Assembly (NCBI GenBank): GCA_963457665.1
Contig: OY735231.1
Span: 37,814,906-37,878,905, forward strand
Direction: 5' to 3'
Origin: Thysanoteuthis rhombus
Lineage: Eukaryota > Mollusca > Cephalopoda > Oegopsida > Thysanoteuthidae
Length of the DNA: 64,000 nt
Position numbers and translations under genes: made by a program. Below, piece after piece: positions 34,031 to 44,228 of the stretch. The notes beneath the pieces are model-generated. The model saw nothing but the letters and a program-made list of their open reading frames with translations, had not been told where the DNA came from and did not search any database. Numbering within the stretch: position 1 is the stretch's first letter; every line of letters starts with the position of its first letter.

Positions 34031-34439
34031 CCAAGGGAAAAAGTCTGACCATATCATATACAATGAGGCCTGACTATGTACAACAGTTGTCCTGGTGTTA
34101 GAGCTATGCTTTATAAATCTGACCATTTTATTTTACCTTTCATTTTGCCTTATCACTCGCTACCATACTAGATATTATTGCTTTTCTTAGGGCAAAGACA
34201 AGCTCATCCTGAAGATCAAGTCACAATTTTAGTTAGTTTGATCCTCACGTAAGGGTCCACTACTGGAGCTTTGAGCCAGTTCTGATTAGTAACCATTAAG
34301 AATATTTTTTTGCTCAGCTTTGAGTAATTGTTTTTCTGTAAGTTAAGAATTAGTAGAAAGTCTTAACAGTTGGATTATACATTTTCAAAATATCCCAAAT
34401 CTGCAGTTTTTCTGAGGATATTTCAACATTTACATAGGT

Positions 34440-34540
34440 GAATCAATAAGTCCATTAATGATTTGTTGTACACAATAAATATTCATTTATCAATGTAATC
34501 TCCTTCCTTGCTGATGCACTTAATTCAGATTGGTATTTAG
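34440..34540 (-). pseudogene. Mariner transposase C-terminal relic
   Basis: The minus strand reads NTS, stop, IPI, stop, IKCISKEGDYIDK, stop. Mariner transposases end in a segment of the type NTLP-RW-KCI---GDYV-K. A TGA stands where the conserved tryptophan is expected. Beyond the stop the sequence GGTGAATCAATAAGTCC (plus strand near 34438) looks like a mariner inverted-repeat end. The rest of the transposase is not visible upstream. Sister relic at 44229-44275. Confidence 0.65.
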
Positions 34541-35412
34541 CTAGTGTTATCAATAAAACGTATACTAATAATATGGTTGACAGGTGCAGGTAAAATTCTG
34601 CAAAATGACAGTTATCAGAAGTTATTTATGCTGACAAATCACAACCACAGGTATGCATTTTATTTTTTACATTCGTGGTTCAAGAATTTCATCAGTTACA
34701 TATATATAACAACAGTCATAGTTTTTTTTGACAATTGAACTGAAAGTAGTTTTATTTTTATTTTTCATACGCAACATTTTGGCTAATCAATTCTACGGCT
34801 TTCTTCAGATGTATTATCTGAATGTGATGGTAGTAAACAGAATTTTTTTGCTGTTGGTAGCAATGCTTATAACGTAGGTTTCGTGTGTTTTCTTTTCCTT
34901 CCCTTGTTAGGTCTGGATTTCCACACCTTGCCCCTGTTGAGTAGCCACATATTTTTCAAGTTTTCCTTGTATTTTAGCCAAGGAATATATCATCTTCATT
35001 AGCACAATTAATTAGCATTCATTTTTATGCTGTTGATCAGGTTCCAGCATAAGCCGTATTAATTCATTTGAGAATTCCATAGATTCATGGAGAGAGAGAG
35101 AGAGAGAAAGGGGGGAAGAGAGAGTTTTATGTGCGAAGATAACAGAGATGATATACTTCTGGGATAAAATCCATAAAAATTCAGCTGAACCAATTAAATT
35201 ATTCTATCTTTGCCACTCGAGCATCTGCTGAACCTGTGTGGATTAGGAGCCATTCAAGAATCTAGTTAGAGGCAGTTAATATAAAAATAAGTCTGGTTTG
35301 TATGGTAAGGTAACAAGATACAAGGATATTTCGAATGATGAAATCCAAGGCACAAGAATGGTCTAGATGCCAATGTAACTATAGACATGAAGAATCTATT
35401 TTTTTTTCTTTT
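34541..35412. other. No gene; a family 6 end motif and an (AG)n tract
   Basis: 34765-34816 on the minus strand carries GAAGAAAGCCGTAGAATTGA, TTAGCCAAAATGTTGCG, a diverged family 6 end. 35091-35108 is an (AG)n run of about nine units. Nothing else recognised. Confidence 0.45.
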
Positions 35413-35708
35413 CTTAAGAATGGCATGTAGGTCTACATACCTATGTTCTTGGTAACATTATGACTATTTGAAACAAAACTCTGACTAGCATCACAGTTAG
35501 AACAAAGCTATCGATATTTTTTTTGTAATCATCCTTTAAGGTCCATTGATGGACATGGGCCTTTCCCGTCAGGGGTAGTGGGCCTTACCCTGCTTTGTCT
35601 TAAGAATGGTGTATTGGTCAACATACAAATGTTTTGGGGTAATACTATGATTAAGATTATATCTAAATCAAAACTCTGGCTATGATCACAGTTACAACTA
35701 ACCTATCA
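35413..35708 (+). repeat. Diverged tandem duplication, about 190-bp period
   Basis: TTAAGAATGGCATGTAGGTC, AAACAAAACTCTGACTAGCA and TCACAGTTAGAACAAAGC recur as TTAAGAATGGTGTATTGGTC, ATCAAAACTCTGGCTATGA and TCACAGTTACAACTAACC. The spacer between them (GGACATGGGCCTTTCCCGTC) is GC-richer and resembles part of the group A SINE at 36004-36180 (minus strand). Confidence 0.55.
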
Positions 35709-35712
35709 ATAA

Positions 35713-35791
35713 TTAGAGACTATCAACTAAAACTGTCACCCAAACTATCATTGTTGGTTTCTTCAGTTTTCAGGTTAGTCTGGCTCCCTGG

Positions 35792-35831
<40 letters not shown>

Positions 35832-36003
35832 ATCATATTGTTTTGGGAAAAATTAGGCTTTTTCAGCAATCACTGTCAAACAAAAGGAGGGAGAAGCATC
35901 ATCACTCCTTTCTCCTATTCTTTAATTGATCACCCGAACACTGCATGTTGCCAAAAGACATTGGTCCCATGACAATTTCTATTGAGTGACCAACCAGACT
36001 TTT
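35713..36003 (+). repeat. Family 1 repeat with central part replaced by (TA)n
   Basis: ATTAGAGACTATCAACTAAA start and GTTAGTCTGGCTCCCTGGCT, then a (TA)n tract of about 14 units (35796-35823), then CAGCAATCACTGTCAAAC, AATTGATCACCCGAACACTG and the end GAGTGACCAACCAGAC. Confidence 0.8.
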
Positions 36004-36180
36004 AAAATCTTTTGATGGACATAAGCCATCCCAATGGTCGATGACATGTTGGCAGGGGGGAAGGGATGGATTCATGCCTTTCCAAAGGGCAGTAGTGTGG
36101 AGTGAATGCAAACTGTCTTAACCAGAGTTTGAACTTGGCTTGCCATTCCAACTCTTTGTGCCGTTATCTATCGATATAGA
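36004..36180 (-). repeat. tRNA-derived SINE, group A
   Basis: On the minus strand: GATAACGGCACAAAGAGTTG, AAGTTCAAACTCTGG, TTAAGACAGTTTGCATTCAC, TTGGAAAGGCATGAATCCAT. Matches 26356-26660 in order. It abuts family 1 on one side and a MITE on the other. Confidence 0.7.
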
Positions 36181-36182
36181 TA

Positions 36183-36364
36183 CCAAAGGGTGCTGAAAAG
36201 TTCTTGACCCAACCAAGAAGGGAATGATTCAGTCAACGATCTGGAACAAATTCGAAAGAAAAAAAAGGCAGGGATCCAGCGAATTGGCATTTTTCCCATA
36301 TAAAGTGGGTTAGGCTGAGTACTTTTGGAAATGGTCGGGCAAAGAACTTTTCAGCACCTCCTCG
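36183..36364. mobile_element. Mariner-like MITE, 182 bp
   Basis: The left end GGGTGCTGAAAAGTTCTTGA continuing CCCAACC, and the right end GGTCGGGCAAAGAACTTTTC continuing AGCACCTCC, are inverted repeats of 27-28 bases with about four mismatches. TA at 36181-36182 and at 36365-36366 gives the expected target duplication. The interior of about 120 bases has no frame. The best-preserved DNA-transposon ends in the window. Confidence 0.85.
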
Positions 36365-36591
36365 TACACTGAACCTCCAACTCCCATACACAACTGTTTA
36401 AAGACCAGTGTTGGTATTCTGAAAACAGTAGCAGGCCACTTAGCAGTATATAGGGTGATTTATTGGAGCAAATACACAGGTTATGCAGCGACTACAATAA
36501 ATAACCATCACATCTCAATCACGTAAAAGAAATTATATTCCAAGTATTTATTCTTTGTAAACAATGTCAAGTCCAAAGATTTATTCCTTAT

Positions 36592-37062
36592 TAAAAACCA
36601 TCAACCAAAACTGTCAACATAGGTTCCTTCAGTTTTCAGGTAAGTCTGGCTGACTGGCTGTGTATGTATCATTCAAACAGGCTGCACCAATCATGCTGGA
36701 GGGATGCAAATTTAAACATTTACTTTTTTTCATGTCTTGAGATACTTTTTTTTGTTTTCAAAAAAACCACCCTGTTCATTATTGGTCTTAAATGAGGGAA
36801 TTCAATTTGCTTTCTTAGTTTATGCTAAATTGGACCCTTAGATTGTGTCTGGCTGTATTCATACTTTTTTTTTTTAATTTGGACTTTTTGAAAACTTTTT
36901 CACTTGCCTAACAGAAAGTGGAAGATAGAACTTAGCCATTGATCACCTAGTTTTTTCTTTATTCAAAAATGATCACCCCGAACAATTTTTGAAAGTGATC
37001 ACCTGCCAACAGATTTAGGTCATATAATGTTTTCTATTGAGTGACCAACCAGACCTGTTTAT
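36592..37062 (+). repeat. Family 1 repeat, full length
   Basis: TTAAAAACCATCAACCAAAA start; GGTTCCTTCAGTTTTCAGGT; GACTGGCTGTGTATGTATC; CAGGCTGCACCAATCATGC; AGTTTATGCTAAATTGGACC; GATCACCCCGAACAATTTT; end GAGTGACCAACCAGACCTG. It carries one short duplication of the GATCACC block. Confidence 0.85.
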
Positions 37063-37233
37063 TTGTAAACAATTTCAATCTAAATGATTTATTCCTTCTT
37101 ATTTTTCTTACTTTCAATTTTTTCACTAATTTTTCACTTTGAAATTTATTACATTGTTAGAAGCTTTCAGGTTGAGACAGTGTGAGTCAAAGATGGAGAA
37201 TATAACTTGATGATGTAGTACTCTTCTCTAAAC

Positions 37234-37311
37234 CAGTGGTCTTCAAACTTCAACTATTTGTGGAACCCTTTTCAAGAAATTTACAAAGGAATCCCTTTAA
37301 AAACAACTTCT

Positions 37312-37350
<39 letters not shown>

Positions 37351-37740
37351 TACATATGTATGTAACAATTGGATTTTAGCCTTGTTTATGGGATTATTCA
37401 AATGTTTATTGATCCAAATAGGAAATACACTCGAATTGAAAAGTAAAAACAAAACTTACAGAAAAAAATAGATGTATAGACAACTACCACTGACTGGAAA
37501 GCATTTGTGCCCACGTAATAACCAAGATGTTTTTGATTAGAAAGGTAAACTGTTAATTTTGTATTTTCTGAAAAGTACTGTTTGTGTTGAAGAAATAAAA
37601 TGAAGTAAGGCTCTGAAGGAATTCCTTACGTAATAAAGAATTATCAAGTATATTGTGAAAACGTCACTTTGTTTCATGGAACCCCTGAAAAGGCCACATG
37701 GAACCCCCTAGGTTGCACAGAGCACAGTTTGAATTATGAG
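37234..37740. mobile_element. Possible hAT-like non-autonomous element
   Basis: The left end CAGTGGTCTTCAAACTTC followed by GTGGAACCC resembles the classic hAT-Charlie terminus. The right side, inverted, reads CTCATAATTCAAACTGTGC, later GGGGGTTCCATGTGG and GGGGTTCCATG, which is compatible with a degraded matching end. A (TA)n tract of about 15 units lies at 37317-37347. The 8-bp target duplication is not convincing. Confidence 0.4.
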
Positions 37741-37861
37741 GATTTAAAAGTAGAGATTGAAAAACCAAGTAGATGTTTCTGTAGAGAATTTTTTTATTTC
37801 ATAGTATCTAACAGTTCAATCAGTATATGCACTAAGAAGGGATATTTTCAAGAGCGTTTTT

Positions 37862-37937
37862 CTAAAAACCGTCAACCAAAAGGGTCAACAACAGTTTCTC
37901 CAGCTTTTAAGTCAGTTTGGCGTGAAAAGTTTTCCTG
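37862..37937 (+). repeat. Family 1 repeat, TTAGAAAC-end fragment
   Basis: TAAAAACCGTCAACCAAAAG, GTTTCTCCAGCTTTTAAGTC, then similarity ends at GTGAAAAG. The following block on the minus strand (GTAGTGGAGCCAGGTAAAAA, GAGGGGTCCAGGGAG) resembles the start of family 5. Confidence 0.6.
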
Positions 37938-39104
37938 AGTTGGCAACACTCCCTGGACCCCTCAGAAAATTTTTACCTGGCTCCACTACTGCTATGTCTC
38001 ATGCATGTGACATACATTCTCTCTCTTAAATTCCAGTTGACTCATGAAAAGATTCAGTTGCCGTTTTATTCAATTTCACCAAACATTTCAAATTGATGCA
38101 CTGTTTGGTTTTTTTGGACTACCTATTCTCATGACACATCAGAAAAACATGATCACTCCAAGTTATGCATAACCATGAATTGAAGGTATGTGTGGATTGA
38201 AATGTTCAGGGGTTGTTTATGCTTGTTCATTGGTCAATGTATACCATGTGATTCATGTATCAATGCTGGGGATTGCCTTACATAAGCCCAGGCCTGTTTT
38301 TTTAACAGCCACACCTTGTACTCAAGCTTTTTTTTATAAACCCACACGAGAACTATGCACAAACACACAAACCCAAACCCACGCATGTCAAATATAAATA
38401 GAATAATTATAGATATAGATTAGTAGATTAGTGTAAAAAGAATCTCTTCCTAAATCAAAGGAAGAAGGATTCTAAATATTTGGCATTTGGGTGACAATCA
38501 ATTTAAAATTAATTTGGTGATGGTGGTTGGAGTTGAACTCTAAACTGCTTGCAACCCGCTCTTGAAAAGAGATGAGGGTCAGATTTCACAGAAAAGTCTG
38601 AATGTTTGAAAGATACATTAAAGAAGTGGAGCACTTTTTAATTATGCAGCATGAACTAAAAGAGAATGACTGTTAATAAACTATTTATATCTGAATCTTA
38701 TGAATACAGTCTTTTTATCCGTACATTCTGAATCATCAAAAAGTCAGTCATATTTTCTAACTAATGAATTTTAACTTTTATTTATCTATATATCTCTCTA
38801 AGGAGACATTCCAGAGCTTTTAATTGGCCTGAACGACTTTTGGAGGGCAAATGTACCAAGACAGATATTCAAGAGAAAAGTAAGACTGTGGTACAAAACA
38901 ATGTTGTGCTCTTGATTTGAAAAATAAAGCACACAAAAAAAATCAAATATATCTTGACGATAAGTGAACAATTTATCAAGACTTATTTTTATTTTATTCA
39001 AAATTAAAATCTTCAAAATAATTCTTTTTTTAAAGCATTTGGTAGCTTACTGATACTTCAAGTTCTTCATAGAGGGTTCAATTCTAATAGTGTTTTCTAT
39101 AACT
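37938..39104. other. No gene recognised
   Basis: AT-rich, with a possible family 5 fragment at about 37945-38005 on the minus strand. A patch at 38535-38600 includes GAGTTGAACTC, too little for a SINE call. Confidence 0.4.
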
Positions 39105-39400
39105 GTAGCCATGGGTGTCTGCTGCCAATATCCCAGGGGGTGGGCAACAAAAAGGATAGGGGGTTGCAAAAAGCATATATTTTGGAATATATCTTAATGG
39201 CAATCCTGTTATCAATGAAGAATAATACCATTTTTTTATAAAGGTACATTAAGTTGTATTTACCTAAATCAATTGTACAGAACCATTATCTTTGATTGAC
39301 TATAAGATTCTTACTTTCAAATCTTTTCAATGAAGGTGAGAAGGCCTGATACTGGATAAAATCATTGTAAAAGCACTGGTTACATAAAAGCTTACTCTTA
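39105..39400 (+). repeat. Family 5 repeat, copy 1
   Basis: ATGGGTGTCTGCTGCCAATA, CCAGGGGGTGGGCAACAAAA, GGCAATCCTGTTATCAATGA, AGAATAATACCATTTTTTTA, ACAGAACCATTATCTTTGAT and GGTGAGAAGGCCTGATAC align in order with 40440-40735 and 63545-63835. About 290 bp, no inverted ends seen and no frame. Confidence 0.65.
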
Positions 39401-39639
39401 TGGCTAAATGTGACCAAATTTGGTAATACCATTAACTCATTAAATTCATACAGAGAAAATATGAAGTCAATTTCAAAGGAAATGACATCATTATCATGAG
39501 CTCATAATTCCACAGAACTCACTTTAGAAGAGATGTACATCTATCGATAATCATATTAGTGTTCACAAATGCAATAAGATGTTATGCAGTCCTGAATTTT
39601 GTTAGAATAGATGCTTTAATCATTGTATGTGGGTAGGTT

Positions 39640-39800
39640 TGGATTAATTTCCATGTCTTTATTGTTTCATTCCTTTTCACAGCATTTTACCCATGTACCC
39701 TCGGGCTTTCTTTGGGTACATTTTGTTCAATAGCATTCTATGAACACTCCTGAAACCTGATGAAGGCTGGAAGATACATGACTGAAAAGTTGTGAGAAAA
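39640..39800 (+). repeat. Family 6-type end
   Basis: CATGTACCCTCGGGCTTTC then CCTGATGAAGGCTGGAAGAT, ACATGACTGAAAAGTTGTGA. Shares the end motif with the other family 6 copies; the body is diverged. Confidence 0.5.
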
Positions 39801-39929
39801 CAAAACAACAAAGATGAAGAAATTAATCTGGATGCAACAGAGTGAAACTCCCCTTCTACTTCTATTTTGACTAACGATGATTATTGCAACTTTTGTATTG
39901 TATGTATTATAAATAAATCCTCAAAGACT

Positions 39930-40165
39930 TATCAGTTTAGCTCAGTTGGTAAGAAAACTACTTTTCAATCACATGGTCATGATTTGAAATCACCGTAGGG
40001 AAATGTTAATTTTATGTATAGGCTTGGTATAACGCGATGTGATAGACAAACAGTGGAGAGTTTAACCTTAAATTTGGTGAGAATTGTTGTTGTTCTTGTT
40101 ATGGGAGAAAACCAAATCAACTTTGACTGGAGCTTGACAAAATTAGTCTGAACTACATACAATTA
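39930..40165 (+). repeat. tRNA-derived SINE, group B
   Basis: AGTTTAGCTCAGTTGGTAAG is an excellent tRNA D-arm/A-box. GGTCATGATTTGAAATCACC is a slightly degraded T-arm/B-box 30 bases on. The acceptor stem and anticodon arm do not fold properly, so it is not a tRNA gene. A body of about 160 bases follows, including TGTTGTTGTTCTTGTTATGG. Confidence 0.65.
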
Positions 40166-40439
40166 AAATATTATGTAATTGAATTTGTATATTTTGAGGA
40201 CTTGATTCCTGAACTGAGAGCACATAACATGTAAGAGATAGATAATAAATCCATACCTTCTGATTAGGAAAATGATAAATCCAATTGTATATCTCATATG
40301 TGTTTACTTACCTGAAATAAAGAAAAAAAGACAGTTATTAGATATGACAATATATTAAAGATAATTCAAAAACATAAATAATATAAACATGGGCATTCTC
40401 TACCATTTTTTGAAGGTGTGTGTATGTGTGTGAAAACAG

Positions 40440-40735
40440 GCATATTTCTGTAGGGGTAGGGGATCAGAGGACATGATTCGGGGGGGTGGGTGCAAAAGGG
40501 TACATTCATAAAATATCTTGGCAGCAATCCTGTTGTCAGTGAAGAATAATACTATCTTTTCATGCAGGTTCATTAAGTTGCGGTTACAAAAAACAATTTG
40601 TACTGCATCATTATCCTTTATTGATTACAAGGTTCCAACTTTCTAATCCCCTCAGCCTTGGTGAGAAGGTCTGCTGATCCAGCCCGGAGGTTGGGATTGG
40701 ATTCCCTTATTCCCCGCCCCTCCAAAATGCTTGAA
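40440..40735 (+). repeat. Family 5 repeat, copy 2
   Basis: TCGGGGGGGTGGGTGCAAAA, GGCAGCAATCCTGTTGTCAG, TGAAGAATAATACTATCTTT, TGCATCATTATCCTTTATTG, TTGGTGAGAAGGTCTGC, and an extra C-rich end ATTCCCCGCCCCTCC. Confidence 0.65.
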
Positions 40736-40889
40736 TATATGTTACAGTTATGTTAAAAAGTTTTGAATGAAAATCAAGCAAACAGAAAGTAGTTGATTGA
40801 AAGTTATAGATATTCAACTTTAATCTACATATTTGCCAACATTATGTAATGTAAAATCTCTACTTGAAGGAAAAAGTACTAGTAGGATT

Positions 40890-41235
40890 CAAAGGGAATT
40901 TTTAGTTACAAATTCTTTATTGCTAAAATACAAACAAATTATAACTGTTCAATGCTACAGTGAGCAATTGGCTCTTTTGAATGACACACTGGAAGAAGAA
41001 AAAACTCTTTCTAGATACGAAAATTGATCAGTGATTTTGCTGATTTTGTTCCTCAAGTTACAAATGTGATTCAGCTAACAGTCATGGACCTGGCGTAGGA
41101 AGTTCTTCTACATGTAGCATATTCTCCAGACCTGCTACCTTTAAACAATCATTTGTTGGTATCTTTGCAAAAATTCCTTGTCTGGTCAATAACTTTATCT
41201 ATTTGAAATTAATCTTTTGAGGTATCCATAAAACC
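40890..41235 (+). pseudogene. Mariner transposase catalytic-region relic
   Basis: The frame open at 40833-41027 reads ITVQCYSEQLALLNDTLEEE, the segment that in mariner transposases precedes the second catalytic Asp (-YCQQLDRLNEAL---RP). After a stop and probable indel a second frame gives QVTNVIQLTVMDLA, stop, EVLLHVAYSPDLLPLNNHLL and VSLQKFLVW. YSPDLLP is the hallmark mariner block leading to the third catalytic Asp (YSPDLAPSDYHLF). Here the expected PSD is PLN, so the catalytic residue is lost. TAG replaces the tryptophan before EVL. Dead fragment, same strand as the family 5 copy upstream. Confidence 0.8.
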
Positions 41236-42056
41236 CAAATTGAAATTGTTTTTCCATTATGGAATTAAAAATTTACTTAAAAGTTAGGGTAAGGTCAAAG
41301 AAAATTAAGAAAAGTACTTTGATAACTGAATACTGATGTTATGGATTTATATAAATATAAAGTTTCATCAAAAAATGGTGGCAATGTTTGCCTCAACCTA
41401 ATAAATCCTTGTTAAGAAAGGGTTCCCTCTGTTGTTTTAAGTCTTATATGTCATAAAGCATTTGAATCTAATCTAAAAGATGAACCTGCTCCATTGTGAA
41501 AGGAGTGACTTATTTCAAGACGCAATTGAAAGTATTAAGGAAATCTGGTTTTGTGACATAACATTCCTTAAGCTCTATTTATCTCTTATGTTATTTTTCA
41601 CAAAGCTTTTATGATGGAAAAAAAAGATTTCTTACGTTACATTAATGCCAGGTTTTTTATTAACTTCTTTTCAGATGAAACTTTGAATAATTCCAAATCG
41701 TCTTAGAAAAAGAAATAAAATCTTCTTATCACTTCAGATATTTCAGATTTCTTTCGTACATTTTCTCTCTGAAATTTTTCCTTTCACACGTTGATGACTT
41801 ATTGAGCAGAAATGAAGAAAGAATTAAAGAATCCAGTTTTAATTTTTTTCCTGCGTTATTTACAAGATTCTCCAAAGAGAATTTACATTGATGAATATCC
41901 TATGGCAGCCCATAGATATTCAATAGCAGCTTATCAGAGAAACAAATGCCTTGACGTTTCTTAATCTTTTTCTATACAGGTGTGGATACAGGATCTCAAC
42001 CCCCTTGTTTAGGCAAAGCATTATCGGGAAATATTCTTTTAATGTATGGATGAAGA
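41236..42056. other. No feature recognised
   Basis: AT-rich. The sequence just after the mariner relic may include more decayed transposase (AAATGGTGGCAATGTTTG near 41374), but I cannot read a frame. Nothing else. Confidence 0.45.
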
Positions 42057-42296
42057 AATTTCTCTTTTTCTTTCAAGCAAGTTTCATTAAACATGATGGA
42101 TAGTTTTTGTTGATTTAACTCTTTCGTTAACTATTTTTTCCAAATAAGTTATTTTCTTTTGCTGGATTACAAGAATGAAGGAACTGCCCTTTTTATTCTT
42201 GTAACCAATTTATTTGCCAACAAAAATCAATAAAAAAAATGGAATTGACAAAAACTATCCATTGTGTTTTATGGAATTAGCTTGAAAGAAAAATTC
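42057..42296. repeat. Long near-palindrome (240 bp, very small loop)
   Basis: Outer arms: AAATTTCTCTTTTTCTTTCA...CATGATGGATAGTTTTTGTT on the left against AACAAAAACTATCCATT-like text (GACAAAAACTATCCATTGTG) and GCTTGAAAGAAAAATTCCC on the right. The pairing continues inward through GGATTACAAGAATGAAGG against CTTTTTATTCTTGTAACC, leaving an apical loop of about seven bases near 42185. The stem is roughly 110 pairs with some internal mismatched stretches. No coding content. Confidence 0.8.
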
Positions 42297-43083
42297 CCGA
42301 CCACATATACATTATATAAAGAAATTTTATAAATGAAAAAACCCACATAACCATAAAAACAAAGATGTATCATTTTGATTTTTATCTATTAAGATATCGT
42401 CCACCTTATTTTTTGATAAATTTTCTATCCATTGATTCTATGGTAAGTTTGTAGTGCTGAAAAGTTCTCACTCATATATAAGTGAAAAATGCTGGATCAC
42501 GTATTACTTTCTTGTTTTTGATGTTCGAATTTATTTTCTTTTCCACAAAAAAATCCTGGACCTCCTCCTGCTCTATTTTAACAAGTCTAATATGACTGGG
42601 TTTACATTGGGTAGGTCAATAGATTTCTTTAATCAGCAAATGTATCCATGAAAGGATTTAGTTAGTATTTGCCAAAATCAAACAGAATTCATTTATTGCA
42701 CTTTATATTCATGAAAAAAAACTCTCATAATTGGTTTTGGGCTTTTTTTTAATGTAAAGTGTTCAAAGAGATCTAATCTGTGACTTTCTGTTCGTGTAAG
42801 ATAAGCAAACAGATAATCAGTAGAGAGCTGATTGAAGCTAGATCTTGTCACAACTTTGACTGAGGCACTACAAGAAGAGAGACATCTGCTTCAGTTATAT
42901 GAAACCATCAACATACATTCAGTGTAACAAATTATATATATAATAGCTTTATTCTATCATTAATGCTTGTCCTAATTCCTGACATCTGATCATTCCTTTT
43001 TTCCTATCTTGCGATTTCTACACTAAAATCATTTACGATGAATTTCTTTTATAAAACACTGCTACAAAATAGTAACTATAGAT
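42297..43083. other. No feature recognised
   Basis: AT-rich with short TA runs near 42934. Featureless frames only. Confidence 0.5.
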
Positions 43084-43172
43084 ACAGGTCTGGTTAGTCA
43101 TTGAACAGAGACAGTAACCTGTCTTTTTGGCAGTATGCTGTGTTGAGGTAGATCAATTAAAAAATAAGGAAA
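43084..43172 (-). repeat. Family 1 repeat, CAGACCTG-end fragment
   Basis: ACAGGTCTGGTTAGTCATTG, AACCTGTCTTTTTGGCAGTA, GCTGTGTTGAGGTAGATC. It is inverted with respect to the larger family 1 copy at 43485-43862, so the interval 43084-43862 begins and ends with the same CAGACCTG end. Confidence 0.7.
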
Positions 43173-43224
43173 TGGGGTGCTTGCAATGTTCTATTCAACG
43201 GATTCTGATACAAGGTTATGATGC

Positions 43225-43310
43225 TAATGATTTTACTATAGAAGAACATGGCAAATTATTTTATTGTAGAGATGCATTGCAAATCATTTTGATTCTAACT
43301 GATTATGTAA
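43225..43310 (+). repeat. 28-bp tandem array, three units
   Basis: AATGATTTTACTATAGAAG, AATTATTTTATTGTAGAGAT and AATCATTTTGATTCTAAC open successive units of about 28 bases. Same unit as in 28225-28680. A 106-codon frame (43127-43447) crosses it, helped by the repeat. Confidence 0.6.
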
Positions 43311-43484
43311 TTTGTGATATCACAGACAGGATTTATGAAACAGTTACATTGAAAGTTTCATTCACTCTAAAGATTACATGTATGATAACTTGGCGAGGTT
43401 TGGTGGTGAGTAAGAAAAATGAACCAATGATCACGGTTGTCTTCTAGCATTGATTGCAAAGAGCATGTACTTAGTGTAGAATCA

Positions 43485-43862
43485 GAAACTGTCAACCAGA
43501 ACTCTTACAAAAGACTGTCACCATAGGTTTCTTCAGCTTTTAAGTTGTTCTGGCTGGCTGGCTGGCTATGCACGTATGTCTCACACCTACATGCTGTACC
43601 AAGATTTATAGAGGGGGGTTCAATCAGCAAGCTAACCTTCTGCTAAACCGATCCCTTATTTTGTGTCCGACAGTATCCATGCTAATTTTTGAAGCATTCC
43701 GACTTTTTTAGTGATCTCGCCCCAACAAAAGATGAGGGAAGAAACTTATCGATTGCTCATCCCTTTTTCCAGTTTTTGAACTGATTACCACCAACATGGC
43801 ATGCTGCAATAGATGTTGGTCACATGACAGCTACTACTGAATGACTAACCAGACCGGTTTTG
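43485..43862 (+). repeat. Family 1 repeat, internally shortened
   Basis: CTGTCAACCAGAACTC, CATAGGTTTCTTCAGCTTTT, GGCTGGCTGGCTGGCTATG, GGGGGGTTCAATCAGCAAGC, GTGTCCGACAGTATCCATGC, ACCACCAACATGGCATGC and the end GAATGACTAACCAGACC. Confidence 0.8.
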
Positions 43863-44228
43863 TTTTTGTTTGGTAGAACCACTCCTGAAGCAGTGACTTA
43901 GCTTGATTAAGCTTTTAAATACTAAACTATGAAAAATAAAATCGCTAGCATAGGTGCGGAACGCACGTTTTAAAACAGACAACGTGTCAGTTGAAGATTC
44001 CTCACGTCCTTGCTCTCCTTCAACAGCTTGAATAGATAAAAATGTTGAGAAAATCCGAGAAGCAATCCCAGTCAATCATTTTAGCAGTATTAATGGGTTA
44101 GCCGTAATCGCTAGCTTTGCAAGATTTGGCCAGAAGGGGAGATAATCTAAGCTTTATCTCAAACATATTCAAATTAGGAAATCGAGTGAGTCTAGAGACA
44201 GCGGCTCAATACTGGCCTCTTATGCAAC
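43863..44228. other. No feature recognised
   Basis: A minus-strand frame at 43845-44075 (76 codons) is Ser/Phe-rich without motifs. The patch 43930-44050 has a few CpG (CGGAACGCACG). Confidence 0.4.

Noticed and set aside
38530..38610. B-box-like GAGTTCAACTCC on the minus strand
   Set aside because: A single short word is not enough to call a SINE.
39930..40005. A working tRNA gene (excellent D-arm box)
   Set aside because: Acceptor and anticodon stems do not pair and a SINE body follows.
43127..43447. 106-codon plus-strand frame
   Set aside because: It begins inside a family 1 fragment and runs through a 28-bp tandem array, so it is most likely accidental.
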